NCBI RefSeq assembly: GCF_002953715.1
Contig: NZ_CP025015.1
Span: 62,001-126,000, forward strand
Length of the DNA stretch: 64,000 nucleotides
Direction: 5' to 3'
Source: Rhizobium leguminosarum
GTDB taxonomy: Bacteria; Pseudomonadota; Alphaproteobacteria; Rhizobiales; Rhizobiaceae
Made by a program: the position numbers and the translations under genes
Shown: positions 1-9,273 of the stretch, one piece after another
Layout of the letters: the number at the start of each line of letters is the position of its first letter
How positions within the stretch are numbered: position 1 is the stretch's first letter
The notes under the pieces: generated by a model
The model's database searches: none
What the model saw: the letters and a program-made list of their open reading frames with translations, nothing else
What the model was told of the DNA's origin: nothing

Positions 1-836
1 AGACTGGCGCCTTTCAGCGATGCCATCTGGCACACGGTTGCTAACGTTCGGCGGTGCGGCGGCGCCTTATATCGCACGAACATGACGATCGCGGTCATAA
101 AACCGACCGCGTCATCGGCAAAGAACGCCGGTGATTTCGGGTCGCGCGGGAACATCTGCATGGCGATCGCGCGGGCATCGGACTCCCGGCGGACTCGGCT
201 GACGGGGTCGAAACGGTGGACAGGCTTGCCGGATCCACCGTCCAGCGGCGCGATCCGATACACGGGCCCGAGTGTGCTACGCCATTGCGACGTTGCTTCG
301 AACAGTTCCCCCTTCGGGTCGAGCACGACGCAGCTCCCCTGATAACGCAGCAGGTTCGGAATGATGGTTGTCTTGCCTTTGCCTGAACGTGTCGGGGCGA
401 TGGTGAGCAGATGGCCGTCGCCGTCCCAATGTGCGAACCCGGCAGGTGTGGCCTGGCCTTCGTCGCTGAATGTGCCGAGCTGGATCGACCGGGGATCGTC
501 GAAAGCTTTCCTGTCCCGAAGGTACGGCCGAAGATCCTGCGACGTCGGCCACCTGGCCGACCCGTAGAGGGGCGGAGGATCGGCAATCTGGCGCTCGCGT
601 TCCTGACGGGCCGCGAGATCACGCTTCGCACGTTCGATAATCGGTCCGGGATCTCGTCCTGAGCGCACCGCAGCGTCCACCGCGTCAGCCACTTCAGGCC
701 CATACAATTCCTCGACGTGCTGCCGCGCTGAACGGGCCTTCAGATTCCTGCCGGTTTTTGCGCCCCATTTCCCCCATCTCAACGCAAGCGAGAGATGACG
801 CTCCAGATCGCCAAACAGATCGAATTTATTACTCAT
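1..836 (-). CDS. traG: Type IV coupling protein, VirD4/TraG family (5' part only)
   Basis: The gene starts at the ATG complementary to 834-836 and runs off the left edge, so about 278 N-terminal residues are visible. The reading contains a Walker A stretch, APTRSGKGKTT, followed by IIPNLL. Further on, VVLDPKGELFEAT is typical of the VirD4/TraG hexameric ATPases that pass relaxase-DNA to a type IV secretion channel at the inner membrane. The N-terminal stretch before the P-loop is soluble-looking, without the usual membrane helices, so this may be a short or truncated form. No other transfer genes are visible. It suggests that the island is, or was, part of a conjugative element. The family call is firm; completeness is unknown. 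Confidence 0.85.
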   Translation of the reverse strand, partial: MSNKFDLFGDLERHLSLALRWGKWGAKTGRNLKARSARQHVEELYGPEVADAVDAAVRSGRDPGPIIERAKRDLAARQERERQIADPPPLYGSARWPTSQDLRPYLRDRKAFDDPRSIQLGTFSDEGQATPAGFAHWDGDGHLLTIAPTRSGKGKTTIIPNLLRYQGSCVVLDPKGELFEATSQWRSTLGPVYRIAPLDGGSGKPVHRFDPVSRVRRESDARAIAMQMFPRDPKSPAFFADDAVGFMTAIVMFVRYKAPPHRRTLATVCQMASLKGAS

Positions 837-840
837 TGAT

Positions 841-1246
841 TGCCCCAGCCGTTATAGTTAGAGTAGCAATCACAAATTGGAACGCAACCGGCCTTTATTG
901 CGCTATACTTGATTTGTAGGGCTATTACCGCAGTCGAAAGGCCCAGCAAGGGCGGGACCGACCGCGCGGCTTGGGCCGAGATATGAAACGCCATTTGACG
1001 CGTGAACACGCGGGCGCAAATGACAAAAAGCATTGTCATTGGTCATTGTTGCAATGGCAACACAGCCTCCGGAACCGGAGGCACAGTCAGAAGCTCTTAA
1101 GGTTGGACAACCTGAAGAGATATAGGTGAAGACATAACTGATTACGAAGCGCCTGCTGTCCGACAACCAGACAAACGGGGCGTTCTGCGTAGTGGTGCAA
1201 CTTTATATGGCGGTTAGGATCTTGGATGCTCCTGGGGGAGGTGCAT
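841..1246. other. Intergenic stretch without a recognised gene
   Basis: This 400-base stretch separates the divergent traG fragment and membrane-protein gene. I see only short unconvincing open frames on both strands, and no tRNA or insertion-sequence end. It probably carries the two divergent promoters. A strong ribosome-binding site (GGGGGAGG) lies at its right end, just before 1247. Confidence 0.5.
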
Positions 1247-2287
1247 ATGACGATCAGTGATAGTGAATTCACGCTTTTACTTGCAAGTCTAGACAGAAAT
1301 AGTGACCGGACACGGTCGGCTGTCTATTTTTTTGTCATTGTATTTGCCGTTAGCGCGACGTTTGTCTTCAGCGCCTACTTTAACGACGTACCCAAAGCGC
1401 GCGTCGAAGCTCAGGCTCAGAGATACCGTGTGCTTTTGGATCACGCGGCCTCATGCGCCAGCCTCAAGGAGACCATGTATTTCGATCCTACGTTCAATGA
1501 GCATGGTCTTCTCACCGATACGGAGCCTTGCACCGTAGGGACACCCGATGAAAAGTCATCGCTGATCTCTTTGCGATACAGTTTGATAGCGCACCACATT
1601 CAGCAGTTCATGGATGATAGATTCAGAAAGGGCAGCACCTTTAGCATTCCGATCTTAGGTGTTGCGATCGATCGAACGGTCTTCTGGATTTTCAATGGAA
1701 TTGCCGGCCTATTGGGAAGTTTCATCTTGTACTGCCTGATTCAGAATGAAGCAGAGCTGCTAAGATTTCTGATTGACTCAAGCAAAGGGAATGCCATTCG
1801 TCTCAGGTTGATACTCGCAACGCAAATATTAGGTGATCGTGGCCGGCCGCGCCTCGACCAGAAAACCGAAGGATCCTCGCTCGTGCAACGCGACGAGTGG
1901 TTTCGACCCATACGATGGGTGTTCGTGTTGCCGATCTTGGCATCGCTTTATGTGCTTTTGGATCAATTCTACGTATCCGAATTCTTGCTTACGATTAAGA
2001 ATGATCTTTTTAGACTGACATTCCATCCAGCGGACGCCTTCATGACTGTCTACGGCGCGGAAAATGGGATTCGCAAAGACTTTAAATTTGCACCGGTTTT
2101 ATTTGGTGCGGAGTTTGCGTGCCAGATTTTTTTCCTCGTCCTGCAGATCGCTTGGTTCGCCAGATTGCGGCATGCAATGATTGATCTGAGTTCCTGTTCT
2201 GGTAAAGCGCGCATTGACCTTGCGGAGGAAGAGCTGAGATCCGCCTACGATGGGGACGGTAACGATTCTGGCCGCGGTCGAGCTTAG
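1247..2287 (+). CDS. Hypothetical four-helix membrane protein
   Basis: I place the start at the ATG at 1247 because GGGGGAGG lies about six bases upstream; the in-frame ATG at 1226 has no such signal. The 346-residue product has hydrophobic segments near residues 22-45, 140-165, 220-240 and 285-305. A cytosolic or periplasmic region lies between the first two, and a charged tail rich in Glu and Asp ends the protein. I do not recognise the family. The gene stands alone between the coupling-protein fragment and a PIN-like gene on the same strand. It could be an accessory membrane protein of the mobile element or of a defence system; nothing in the sequence decides this. Confidence 0.6.
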   Translation: MTISDSEFTLLLASLDRNSDRTRSAVYFFVIVFAVSATFVFSAYFNDVPKARVEAQAQRYRVLLDHAASCASLKETMYFDPTFNEHGLLTDTEPCTVGTPDEKSSLISLRYSLIAHHIQQFMDDRFRKGSTFSIPILGVAIDRTVFWIFNGIAGLLGSFILYCLIQNEAELLRFLIDSSKGNAIRLRLILATQILGDRGRPRLDQKTEGSSLVQRDEWFRPIRWVFVLPILASLYVLLDQFYVSEFLLTIKNDLFRLTFHPADAFMTVYGAENGIRKDFKFAPVLFGAEFACQIFFLVLQIAWFARLRHAMIDLSSCSGKARIDLAEEELRSAYDGDGNDSGRGRA

Positions 2288-2339
2288 ATATCACCGGCCC
2301 AGACGCTCGCAGTGATCACCCCGCAGGAGGTATTTCAGG

Positions 2340-3215
2340 ATGAATTGGCGGACTATGTGGTCAAGAAGAGCCGAGCACTGGCGCTTCCGGTATCTACCAG
2401 GCTTGGTGGACCTCCTAGTTACCGCTTCGACTTTCCAGGCACGAAAACGCCTGAGCGGGATATCTCGGCGCGTCCTGGTTGATAGCAGCGTGCTTGGTCA
2501 TAGCATCACGCATGAGACGGCGTGGATATCCACCGGAACCAAGAAGTGGGGCGACATGGATATCGAGGGCGGATATGCCGCCAGAATCTGCGTCCACGGC
2601 CCCGATTGCGATACCGAGGTCTACAGGAACGTCACGTATATGCCCGGTATCGCCCATCTGGCGCGAAAAGGGATGCTGGAGCTCTGCACATCCGCCGACG
2701 AGCAAGCGCGGCAGCCGGTTGGTCGCTTTCGCGGCTATGGCTTAATGGATCACGGCTTATTCCGTGATATCCGGATGAGAAGCGTAGATGGCTTTGCGTT
2801 TTCAATGATGGGACCGGGCGGGCTCACAAGGTCTGACCCGAAAGAAGAGCAGCAAATACGTCTGGCTGGCTCAGACGATGTCCTCTATTCCGCGTTGTTG
2901 GAGAAACTTGGTCCGAGGAACAACCTGGACGCCTGGCATATCCGCACCGCCGAGCGCCACGACATGTTCTGCCTGTTGACAATGGATTTCCGCCTGAAGC
3001 GCCTGGTTGACGCTAATGCGCAGAAAGAGCCGTTCCGCAGCCTGCGCACGCGCGTCATGACACCGATGGACTTCGGGCGCCTGCTGGGCTTAACGCCGAT
3101 CCCTCCGGCATTTTTCAGTTACCACGATGCGAGCTGGTTTGTCCGCCCTGACCTTCATTGGCCGGAGAATACCCGAAAGCCAAGAAGTTCGTACCGAAAA
3201 CGAGGCCAGGATTAG
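2340..3215 (+). CDS. Hypothetical protein with PIN-like features
   Basis: The start is supported by an upstream AGGAGG. The 291-residue product carries features resembling a PIN ribonuclease fold. An acidic beta strand, VLVDSSVLGHS, lies near residue 46. A later helix, LDAWHIRTAE, and the strand LLTMDFRLKRLVD lie near residues 195-220. These Asp residues are spaced as in PIN-like enzymes, and a conserved-looking VMTPMDF follows. If so it is a metal-dependent RNase, possibly an orphan toxin, but no antitoxin-like gene is adjacent. The membrane-protein gene lies 52 bases upstream on the same strand and may be cotranscribed. The PIN assignment is by eye from motif order and is only moderately sure. 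Confidence 0.5.
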   Translation: MNWRTMWSRRAEHWRFRYLPGLVDLLVTASTFQARKRLSGISRRVLVDSSVLGHSITHETAWISTGTKKWGDMDIEGGYAARICVHGPDCDTEVYRNVTYMPGIAHLARKGMLELCTSADEQARQPVGRFRGYGLMDHGLFRDIRMRSVDGFAFSMMGPGGLTRSDPKEEQQIRLAGSDDVLYSALLEKLGPRNNLDAWHIRTAERHDMFCLLTMDFRLKRLVDANAQKEPFRSLRTRVMTPMDFGRLLGLTPIPPAFFSYHDASWFVRPDLHWPENTRKPRSSYRKRGQD

Positions 3216-3415
3216 GCTCGCTTGACCGATGTGTATGACATGACACCGATCAGTGCGGACCGCGCTTTTTAACAGGATTGTTTCCAAGCGTCCTATGGAT
3301 GGCCGTTTCGATCTCTCCGCAAAGCTCAGGACGCGTGGCAGCAATTCCTTGCAATTGCGATGAGGTGTGAGATGCGCATAATAGCTTGTCTTCAACTCCG
3401 TTCGGAGAAGCGCTT

Positions 3416-3609
3416 ATGGGAAAGTGCATGCGCTGCGATGGGACCGGTTCGATTGATTGCCCTGATTGCGGGGATCTGGTGACTACAATGATGACGGTGA
3501 AGTTGTTCCTTGCCTCAATTGCGGCCATGGGAACCAGCCTTCCGGGCAGGTTTGTTGTCCGGAAGATTGCGACGAGGGTTACGTCGATGATGGCGAGGAC
3601 GACGACTAG
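3416..3609 (+). pseudogene. Small zinc-ribbon (DnaJ-type CxxC) protein, frameshifted
   Basis: A good ribosome-binding site (GGAG at 3403) precedes the ATG at 3416. The frame opens with GKCMRCDGTGSIDCPDC, a DnaJ-like zinc motif. At a run of four Gs (3470-3473) the reading must move back by one base. The -1 frame then continues with further CxxC pairs (VPCLNC, VCCPEDC) and an acidic tail ending at the TAG at 3607-3609. With five Gs the whole would be one intact protein of about 64 residues with several CxxC motifs. The defect is a homopolymer indel, so it could be a sequencing slip, a real inactivation or a slippage site. Confidence 0.6.
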
Positions 3610-3887
3610 ACTGGCCGCGCAAGAATTCCGGCGATAATCTGGTTATCGGCAACAGCTGCGTACTCATTGGAGTAAAGTCGTACGTGCCGGGCAAACGACC
3701 GCCGCGCCGTCGTCTCGATCCAAACTGCGCAGGTTCCATCTGTGTGTGCGTGATCTAGCGCGTACGGATAAGCAACCCATTGCCCGTCGACCGGGGGTGA
3801 AATCATTGGTGGACACTCAACGATGCCGAGCTGGTGGGAAAAGAAATGCGCATACTCAGCCCATTTCGCACTTTCTAGAAAAGCCAC
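3606..3887 (-). CDS. Small hypothetical protein
   Basis: This 93-residue frame converges with the zinc-ribbon gene and overlaps its last four bases. Its composition (several Trp, Tyr and His residues in ordered spacing) looks more like a real protein than a shadow, but I recognise no domain. Its 5' end lies about where the resolvase remnant begins, so the N-terminal residues may come from a recombination junction rather than the original gene. Confidence 0.35.
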   Translation of the reverse strand: MAFLESAKWAEYAHFFSHQLGIVECPPMISPPVDGQWVAYPYALDHAHTDGTCAVWIETTARRSFARHVRLYSNEYAAVADNQIIAGILARPV

Positions 3888-3899
3888 CTCGGCCCGCTC

Positions 3900-4085
3900 A
3901 GATTTGAAGGTTTCGCCAATGGTCGCGCATTGGCGAAGGCGCGGGGCGTGAAGTTTGGTCGTAAGCCGAAACTTGGGCCTCGGGAGTTAAGGAAAATTGC
4001 TGAATGGCGGGCAAAAGGTGAGCCTTCTGCTCGTATTGCCAAGATATTCGGTGTCAGCGAAAGCACGATTCTCCGCACCTTATAA
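3900..4085 (+). pseudogene. Serine resolvase/invertase, C-terminal remnant
   Basis: In frame up to the TAA at 4083-4085 the sequence encodes AKARGVKFGRKPKLGPREL, then IAEWRAKGEPSARIAKIFGVSESTILRTL. This is the linker plus helix-turn-helix of Tn3-type serine recombinases. The catalytic N-terminal domain is missing; the frame upstream of about 3900 no longer resembles the family. It is a decayed mobile-element gene in the left part of the defence island. Confidence 0.75.
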
Positions 4086-4093
4086 ACAAGCGA

Positions 4094-4207
4094 TTAATGC
4101 CACGTCCAGATCGCCATGGCGGTACTGCTGCACAGGGTGATCAGCGCCAATACGGTCAGCGCCAGTTTGCCTTCCGCTTTGAGTGATAAGTAGCGGCTGA
4201 GCTTCAC
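4094..4207 (-). CDS. Tiny open frame with one membrane helix (fragment?)
   Basis: From a possible GTG at 4207 the minus strand encodes about 37 residues. They include LKAEGKLALTVLALITLC, a hydrophobic segment, and end in AIWTWH. An in-frame stop lies shortly upstream, so this is either a short membrane peptide or the 3' scrap of a lost gene. There is no clear ribosome-binding site. Confidence 0.25.
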   Translation of the reverse strand: MKLSRYLSLKAEGKLALTVLALITLCSSTAMAIWTWH

Positions 4208-4280
4208 CTCCAGCCTATCCGTGGGCTCGATCCTTTCGAGCTAGTTGCTATTTCTATTATGATGTCATATAAATTCACTG

Positions 4281-7200
4281 ATGTCTGTGGATCCATCTCC
4301 TTCAGGCGCCACGGGCGCTATCACTCCCGCTCAATGTCGGGCGGCGCGAGCTCTTTTGGCTTGGTCCCAGCAGGATCTAGCGACTAATGCGCGGGTAGCC
4401 ACGTCAACCGTTGCGGATTTCGAGCGTGGGCATCGAACTCCCATTTCACAAAACGCCGAGGCAATCCGTGGCACTCTTGAAGCGGCGGGTATCGCCTTTC
4501 GTGAGGGAGGAGCTGTCATCGGCCCTCCATTGCCTGCGCTCCCCGACCATGGCGGAGGTGGTTCACCTATCCGATGGGTTGATGCAACCGACCTTGCGCA
4601 ATGGGCCGAGCGCCGCGATGGACAAGATTCTCTGCCTACCCTTCTGGCAAAATTGGCCAGGGCCGTACGGCCGATGTCTCTGCGGTTTCCCTCCGACGAG
4701 GGTGTACAGTATTCCGGTTGGGACGGCATAACCGAGGCGAACGAGGACACGGAATTCGTCCCGGCGGGTAACGCCGGTTGGGAGATCGGGTCGCAGCGGG
4801 ACCGCATTGCCGCCAAGGCCAATGACGATTTCAAAAAGCGTGCTAAAGATCCGTTGGGTCTTGTGCCCAACCATACAACCTTCGTTTTTGTTACCCCCCG
4901 TCACTGGCCCGAAAAGGCGGCTTGGCTAAAGGCGAAGCGGGCTGAGAATATCTGGCGCGACGTCCGCGCTTACGATGGTAGTGATCTGGTCCACTGGATC
5001 GAGTTATACCCCGCCGTTGGCCTATGGCTTGCCATTGCGCTTGGTAAGCGCCCTGCAGGAGCGCTTGATCTTCGTGAGCATTGGCTTGAGTGGTCCCTCG
5101 CAACCCGCTGGCCGTTGTCGACCGAGTTGTTGCTTAGTGATCGCGATGAAAGCGCAACCCGTGTTCTCAGGTGGCTTCGGGAGCCTTCGTCAATTTTAGC
5201 TGTGAAGGGCGAAAGCCCTGAAGAAGTTTCCGCATTCTTCTATTCTGCCATCTCCCAACTTCCTCACGAAATTGCCGAACATTATCTTTGCCGATGCCTC
5301 GTTGCGGCAAGCCCTGAGATGGCGAGGTTGGCCGGTGATAGTGCGACACCCTTGATTATTGTCGCCTTGGACCCCGAACCGGGATTGGTGCAAGTTCTGG
5401 CTAAGAAGGGACATCACGTCCTCGCAGCTTATGGCCAAGACAGTTCGTCTTCAAAGGTTGAAGTCGTGCTAGAGCGTCCGTCACGCGAGAGTATCGAGGT
5501 TTCGCTAATGGGAATCGGCATTCAGCCAGAGACTGCAAACGGGCTAGCTCGAGAGTCTTCCCGCAGCCTGAGCATTCTGCGGCGCTTGATACCCAGCGTC
5601 CCCGGACGTGTACCGCGATGGGCGAAAGAGACTCCGTCACAATCGCTGATCGCGTCACTATTGGCGGGCGGATGGGATGAGAGCAATGAGGGGGACAGGA
5701 CAATCTTGTCCCGTTTGGCCGATATGCCATACGAACAATTTGCAGCAGAGATAGCGGGTCTCGCAGGGAATTTTGACAGTCCACTCCGCCACGCCGGTTC
5801 CACTTGGAAGCTTGCCTCGCCGCGCGATGCATGGGGATGGCTCGCCCGGCACCTATCAACCATTCACGTCGAGCGGTTCGCTGCGGTCACTTTCGACGTT
5901 TTGAGTGCGACAGATCCCCGATTTGAGATGTCTCAGGAGGAACGCTGGTACGCGCCCATCCGGGGTGTGCATCCGCAGTTTTCCGAGCATTTACGCCATG
6001 GACTGGGTGAAGTGCTGATCTTGTTGGCTTTGTTCGGGAGTTTTGCGTCATCGGCGCCGTCCGCCGATCAATTGCCTGATCGAATTGTCCGCAATTTGCT
6101 TGATGGCGCGGACCGTCAGCGCTGGTGGTCTCTATCGAGGGATTTCCAGCTCTTGGCCGAGGCTTCTCCCCTAGGCTTTCTTAGCGCTCTTGATGATGCG
6201 TTAGGTCGAGACAATACTCCTATTGCCGTCCTGTTTGGGCAGGACGATTCTCCGCTTTTTGGGACCGAGCATCTGTCACCATTGTTGTGGGCGCTCGAAA
6301 CTCTTGCTTGGTCACCCGACTATCTTGGCCGTGTTTCGTCCATTCTTGCCGCACTTGACGAAATAGACCCAGGCGGTCGCTACAGCAACCGTCCTGCTAA
6401 TAGTCTGAGAACTACGTTCCTCCTCTGGGCACCGCAAACGCATGCAACCTTGGATCAGAGGCTCCGTGTGCTTGACCGATTGCGGGAACGATATCCCACG
6501 GCCGTTTGGAAGCTGATGTTGGGCATTCTTCCGAAGGGGCACGATTCCTTTTCACCCGCTCCACCCCCCCGCTGGCGAGACTTTTCCACAACGGCACCGG
6601 AGGTCGTCACATACGCGCTAATTGAAAAGGGTGCGTTAGCCATAATTGATCGCCTACTTGCCGATGTTTCGACGGATGTTCCTCGATGGGAGGCGTTACT
6701 TGATCTGTGGGCAAACTTGGGAGCAAAACGTGAGGAAGCCCTAGGGAAGCTTAAAGAACTCAATCATCAGATCACCGATGATGGTGCCCGCCGCGCACTG
6801 CGAAAAAAATTGCGCGCCATTCTGCACCATAACCGCAATTTCAGCGATGCAGCGTGGGCGCTCCCCGAAAAGGAACTAGCTCACTTTCAAGAAATCTACG
6901 ATTCCCTGAATCCCGATGACCCGGCTGGGCAAATTTCTTGGCTTTTTGAGACCTCCGCAGCAGTTCCGAACCCTGTCGGGGGATGGAGTGAGAGAGAGGC
7001 GCAGCTTCGGGAGGAACGACGGAAGGCTGTTGAGATTGCATTCAGCAATCTTGGCGTCGAAGGATTGTTTGCTCTTGTCCACACAGTTCAGGAAAGAGGC
7101 TTTCTAGGAATGGCCGTGGCGGACGCTGATTTAGGTGATCCGATACGACAAGACGAAATCTTGCTGCGTGCGCTCACGAGTGAAGGGGAAGATGGTCTAT

Positions 7201-8345
7201 GGCTGGCGCGAGGCATAATACTTACTCTTCGGGGAAATAGAGGTGATGGCTGGGTTGAAGCCTTGCTTGCGCAGGTGAGAGAGAGTGGCGCCACCGACGA
7301 TGCAATCCTCACAATTCTGCTCGCGCTTCCAGTCTCTTCGGGGACGTGGTCATTCGCCCAACAGATGGGTGTAAATCTAGAGACACAATACTGGAAAAAA
7401 GCACCGATCCTTTGGGTTGACGAGGAGCCTGCCGATACGGCTTTCGCCTTGAACAAATTGATAGAGGTTGGTCGGGCTCGTCATGCGATCCACCTTGTCG
7501 GCCTACGCTCGCACAAAGGCATGAAGCTCGATTCCAATTTGCTCGTACGCACATTAAAGGAGGCTGCTCAGGAGCCTGTCGATTCCGAGACCGACGGTAA
7601 TGAGGCAACCATGTTCCAACACTACGTAGCTGAAATTCTGACGGATCTGGACAAGCGCGAGGATTTGGACACAAACGAAATGCTGATGTTGGAGTGGATG
7701 TATCTTCCCCTGCTCGAATACTCGCAGCGTCCAGCCAAGATGATCATGCGCGAATTGGCTTCCAACCCGAAGCTTTTCATGGAGATGATCTCAGCAATTT
7801 ATAAACCCAGCGACGAGAGCGGTGTTGTTGATGAGGTACAACTAGATCCAGATCGTGCGAAGATTCTCGCCCATAAAGCCTTTGACCTTTTGCGTCTTTG
7901 GAACGTCGTCCCCGGAACAACCGATGACGGCGGCATCGACCAAACGACTCTCGAAGGTTGGGTCAGAGAGGCAAGGCGATTGGCAAGGTCTGCGGGAAGA
8001 GAAGATATTGCGGACCAGAAAATCGGCGAGATACTCGCTTGCTCTGGGAATGGCAAGGACGGCGTTTGGCCCGCAGAAGCTGTTCGTGAGGTGATTGAAA
8101 CTGTTCGAAGCGGACATGTCGATACCGGACTAATGATTGGTCGTCGCAATCTTCGAGGTGTCACAACTAGGTTGCCTCGTGATGGGGGATCGCAGGAACA
8201 TCAGTTGGTCCTGAAGTATCGTGAATGGTCGCGCGCAACGGCGTTAGAGTGGCCGCGCACATCCGCCATTCTTGAAAATATAGCTAAAAGTTATGAGCAG
8301 GACGCTCGCTTGCATGATGATGATGCTGAGAGGCTCGATTGGTGA
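4281..8345 (+). CDS. Giant HTH protein with nuclease-like region (putative defence effector)
   Basis: The product is 1354 residues. Residues 13-75 form an XRE/Cro-type helix-turn-helix (AARALLAWSQQDLATNARVA, then TVADFERGHRTP). Residues 130-260 hold a module with GWEIGSQRDRIAAKAND, TTFVFVTPRHWPEKAAW and DGSDLVHWIE. I take this as a restriction-endonuclease-like fold, because similar modules head large STAND-type defence proteins. LAVKGESPEEVSAF near 307 resembles a degenerate P-loop. The remaining 1000 residues look alpha-helical and repeat-like. The gene stands alone between mobile-element scraps. I infer a one-gene defence system with a DNA-binding or autoregulatory front end. The HTH is clear; the nuclease and NTPase readings are not proven. 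Confidence 0.55.
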   Translation: MSVDPSPSGATGAITPAQCRAARALLAWSQQDLATNARVATSTVADFERGHRTPISQNAEAIRGTLEAAGIAFREGGAVIGPPLPALPDHGGGGSPIRWVDATDLAQWAERRDGQDSLPTLLAKLARAVRPMSLRFPSDEGVQYSGWDGITEANEDTEFVPAGNAGWEIGSQRDRIAAKANDDFKKRAKDPLGLVPNHTTFVFVTPRHWPEKAAWLKAKRAENIWRDVRAYDGSDLVHWIELYPAVGLWLAIALGKRPAGALDLREHWLEWSLATRWPLSTELLLSDRDESATRVLRWLREPSSILAVKGESPEEVSAFFYSAISQLPHEIAEHYLCRCLVAASPEMARLAGDSATPLIIVALDPEPGLVQVLAKKGHHVLAAYGQDSSSSKVEVVLERPSRESIEVSLMGIGIQPETANGLARESSRSLSILRRLIPSVPGRVPRWAKETPSQSLIASLLAGGWDESNEGDRTILSRLADMPYEQFAAEIAGLAGNFDSPLRHAGSTWKLASPRDAWGWLARHLSTIHVERFAAVTFDVLSATDPRFEMSQEERWYAPIRGVHPQFSEHLRHGLGEVLILLALFGSFASSAPSADQLPDRIVRNLLDGADRQRWWSLSRDFQLLAEASPLGFLSALDDALGRDNTPIAVLFGQDDSPLFGTEHLSPLLWALETLAWSPDYLGRVSSILAALDEIDPGGRYSNRPANSLRTTFLLWAPQTHATLDQRLRVLDRLRERYPTAVWKLMLGILPKGHDSFSPAPPPRWRDFSTTAPEVVTYALIEKGALAIIDRLLADVSTDVPRWEALLDLWANLGAKREEALGKLKELNHQITDDGARRALRKKLRAILHHNRNFSDAAWALPEKELAHFQEIYDSLNPDDPAGQISWLFETSAAVPNPVGGWSEREAQLREERRKAVEIAFSNLGVEGLFALVHTVQERGFLGMAVADADLGDPIRQDEILLRALTSEGEDGLWLARGIILTLRGNRGDGWVEALLAQVRESGATDDAILTILLALPVSSGTWSFAQQMGVNLETQYWKKAPILWVDEEPADTAFALNKLIEVGRARHAIHLVGLRSHKGMKLDSNLLVRTLKEAAQEPVDSETDGNEATMFQHYVAEILTDLDKREDLDTNEMLMLEWMYLPLLEYSQRPAKMIMRELASNPKLFMEMISAIYKPSDESGVVDEVQLDPDRAKILAHKAFDLLRLWNVVPGTTDDGGIDQTTLEGWVREARRLARSAGREDIADQKIGEILACSGNGKDGVWPAEAVREVIETVRSGHVDTGLMIGRRNLRGVTTRLPRDGGSQEHQLVLKYREWSRATALEWPRTSAILENIAKSYEQDARLHDDDAERLDW

Positions 8346-8557
8346 TTGCACTGAGCCACATTCATAGGTGTCGGATCATGATTGCGCGTGGGTTGCTTCA
8401 AGACAGAATGCATGTCGCCGCTATGGTCGCAGGCGTGAGGCAGCCTGATCGATTTGCTGCTGTGCATCGCATCGGCTCAATGATACCGTCGGACCTCTTC
8501 GGATATTTCATCCAACTGACGCAACACCTCTTGGCCCTAATCTGTGATCGCCATTCC

Positions 8558-8944
8558 ATGGACCAGCAACGGGAGTTTCTCACATCCAGGAAGTCTGGGC
8601 GTGAGGTTCATCGGCATTGGCCTGATGAGGTGAAAGCGCAGATCGTATCGGAGAGCCTTCGGCCCGGTGCGAAGGTGAATGAGGTCGCCGAACGCTTTGG
8701 ATTGCGGGCGAACCGCCTTTCGAGTTGGCGGACCATGGCGCGGCAGGGCAAGCTGGTTCTGCCTGCACCCGAGGATGCGGTGGAGTTTGCAGCGGTGATC
8801 GTCGATCCACCCGTTTCGGAACCGCTGATCAATAAGACTAGCCGCCCCGCGATCATCGTCGGTTCGGTCACGATCCGCCTGGAAGAAGGCGCGTCTGCCA
8901 CCCGCATCGCTGCCGTGGCGCTTGCCTGCGCGGTTCCGGCATGA
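8558..8944 (+). CDS. tnpA: IS66 family protein TnpA (OrfA)
   Basis: I set the start at the ATG at 8558, giving 128 residues, the usual size. The N-terminal half is a helix-turn-helix: HWPDEVKAQIVSESLRPGAK, then VNEVAERFGLRANRLSSWR. The C-terminal half has the typical IS66 OrfA segment, SVTIRLEEGASATRIAAV. The open frame extends further upstream to 8339 but that part has no family resemblance. The gene ends in ATGA overlap with the natural tnpB start. Its role in IS66 is auxiliary, probably DNA binding. Confidence 0.8.
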   Translation: MDQQREFLTSRKSGREVHRHWPDEVKAQIVSESLRPGAKVNEVAERFGLRANRLSSWRTMARQGKLVLPAPEDAVEFAAVIVDPPVSEPLINKTSRPAIIVGSVTIRLEEGASATRIAAVALACAVPA

Positions 8945-9273
8945 TCTTTCCATCGAACCGCGTTCGGACATGGTGGCGACCAAGCCGGTCGACTTCCGCA
9001 AGGGCCACGATGGCCTGGCGGCGCTGGTCAAGAACGAGTTGCACAAGGACCCATTTACAGGGACGGTCTTCGTATTCCGGTCGCGCAAGGCAGACCGATT
9101 GAAACTGATCTACTGGGACGGCAGCGGATTGGTGATGGCCTACAAGCGATTGGAGGAACACACCTTCACTTGGCCGGGCATCAAGGATGGTCTGATGACA
9201 CTCGGCCACGCACAATTCGAAGCGCTGTTTGCAGGACTCGACTGGCGTCGGGTCCGTTCCGTGGAGGCAAGAG
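8558..9273 (+). mobile_element. IS66-family remnant (tnpA-tnpB, no tnpC)
   Basis: The two small accessory genes of an IS66-type element are present in the usual order and overlap, but the large DDE transposase gene that should follow is absent. The sequence instead passes into a fragment of a different protein. No terminal inverted repeats could be recognised by eye. The copy cannot move on its own. Confidence 0.75.

Noticed and set aside
95..703. Long minus-strand frame of 202 codons
   Set aside because: It is a shadow of the traG reading, which is the frame with Walker A and VLDPKGELFEAT; the shadow is Arg/Ser/Pro-rich and family-less.
8339..8557. Upstream extension of the IS66 tnpA frame
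   Set aside because: No family resemblance before the ATG at 8558 and no ribosome-binding site at 8339.
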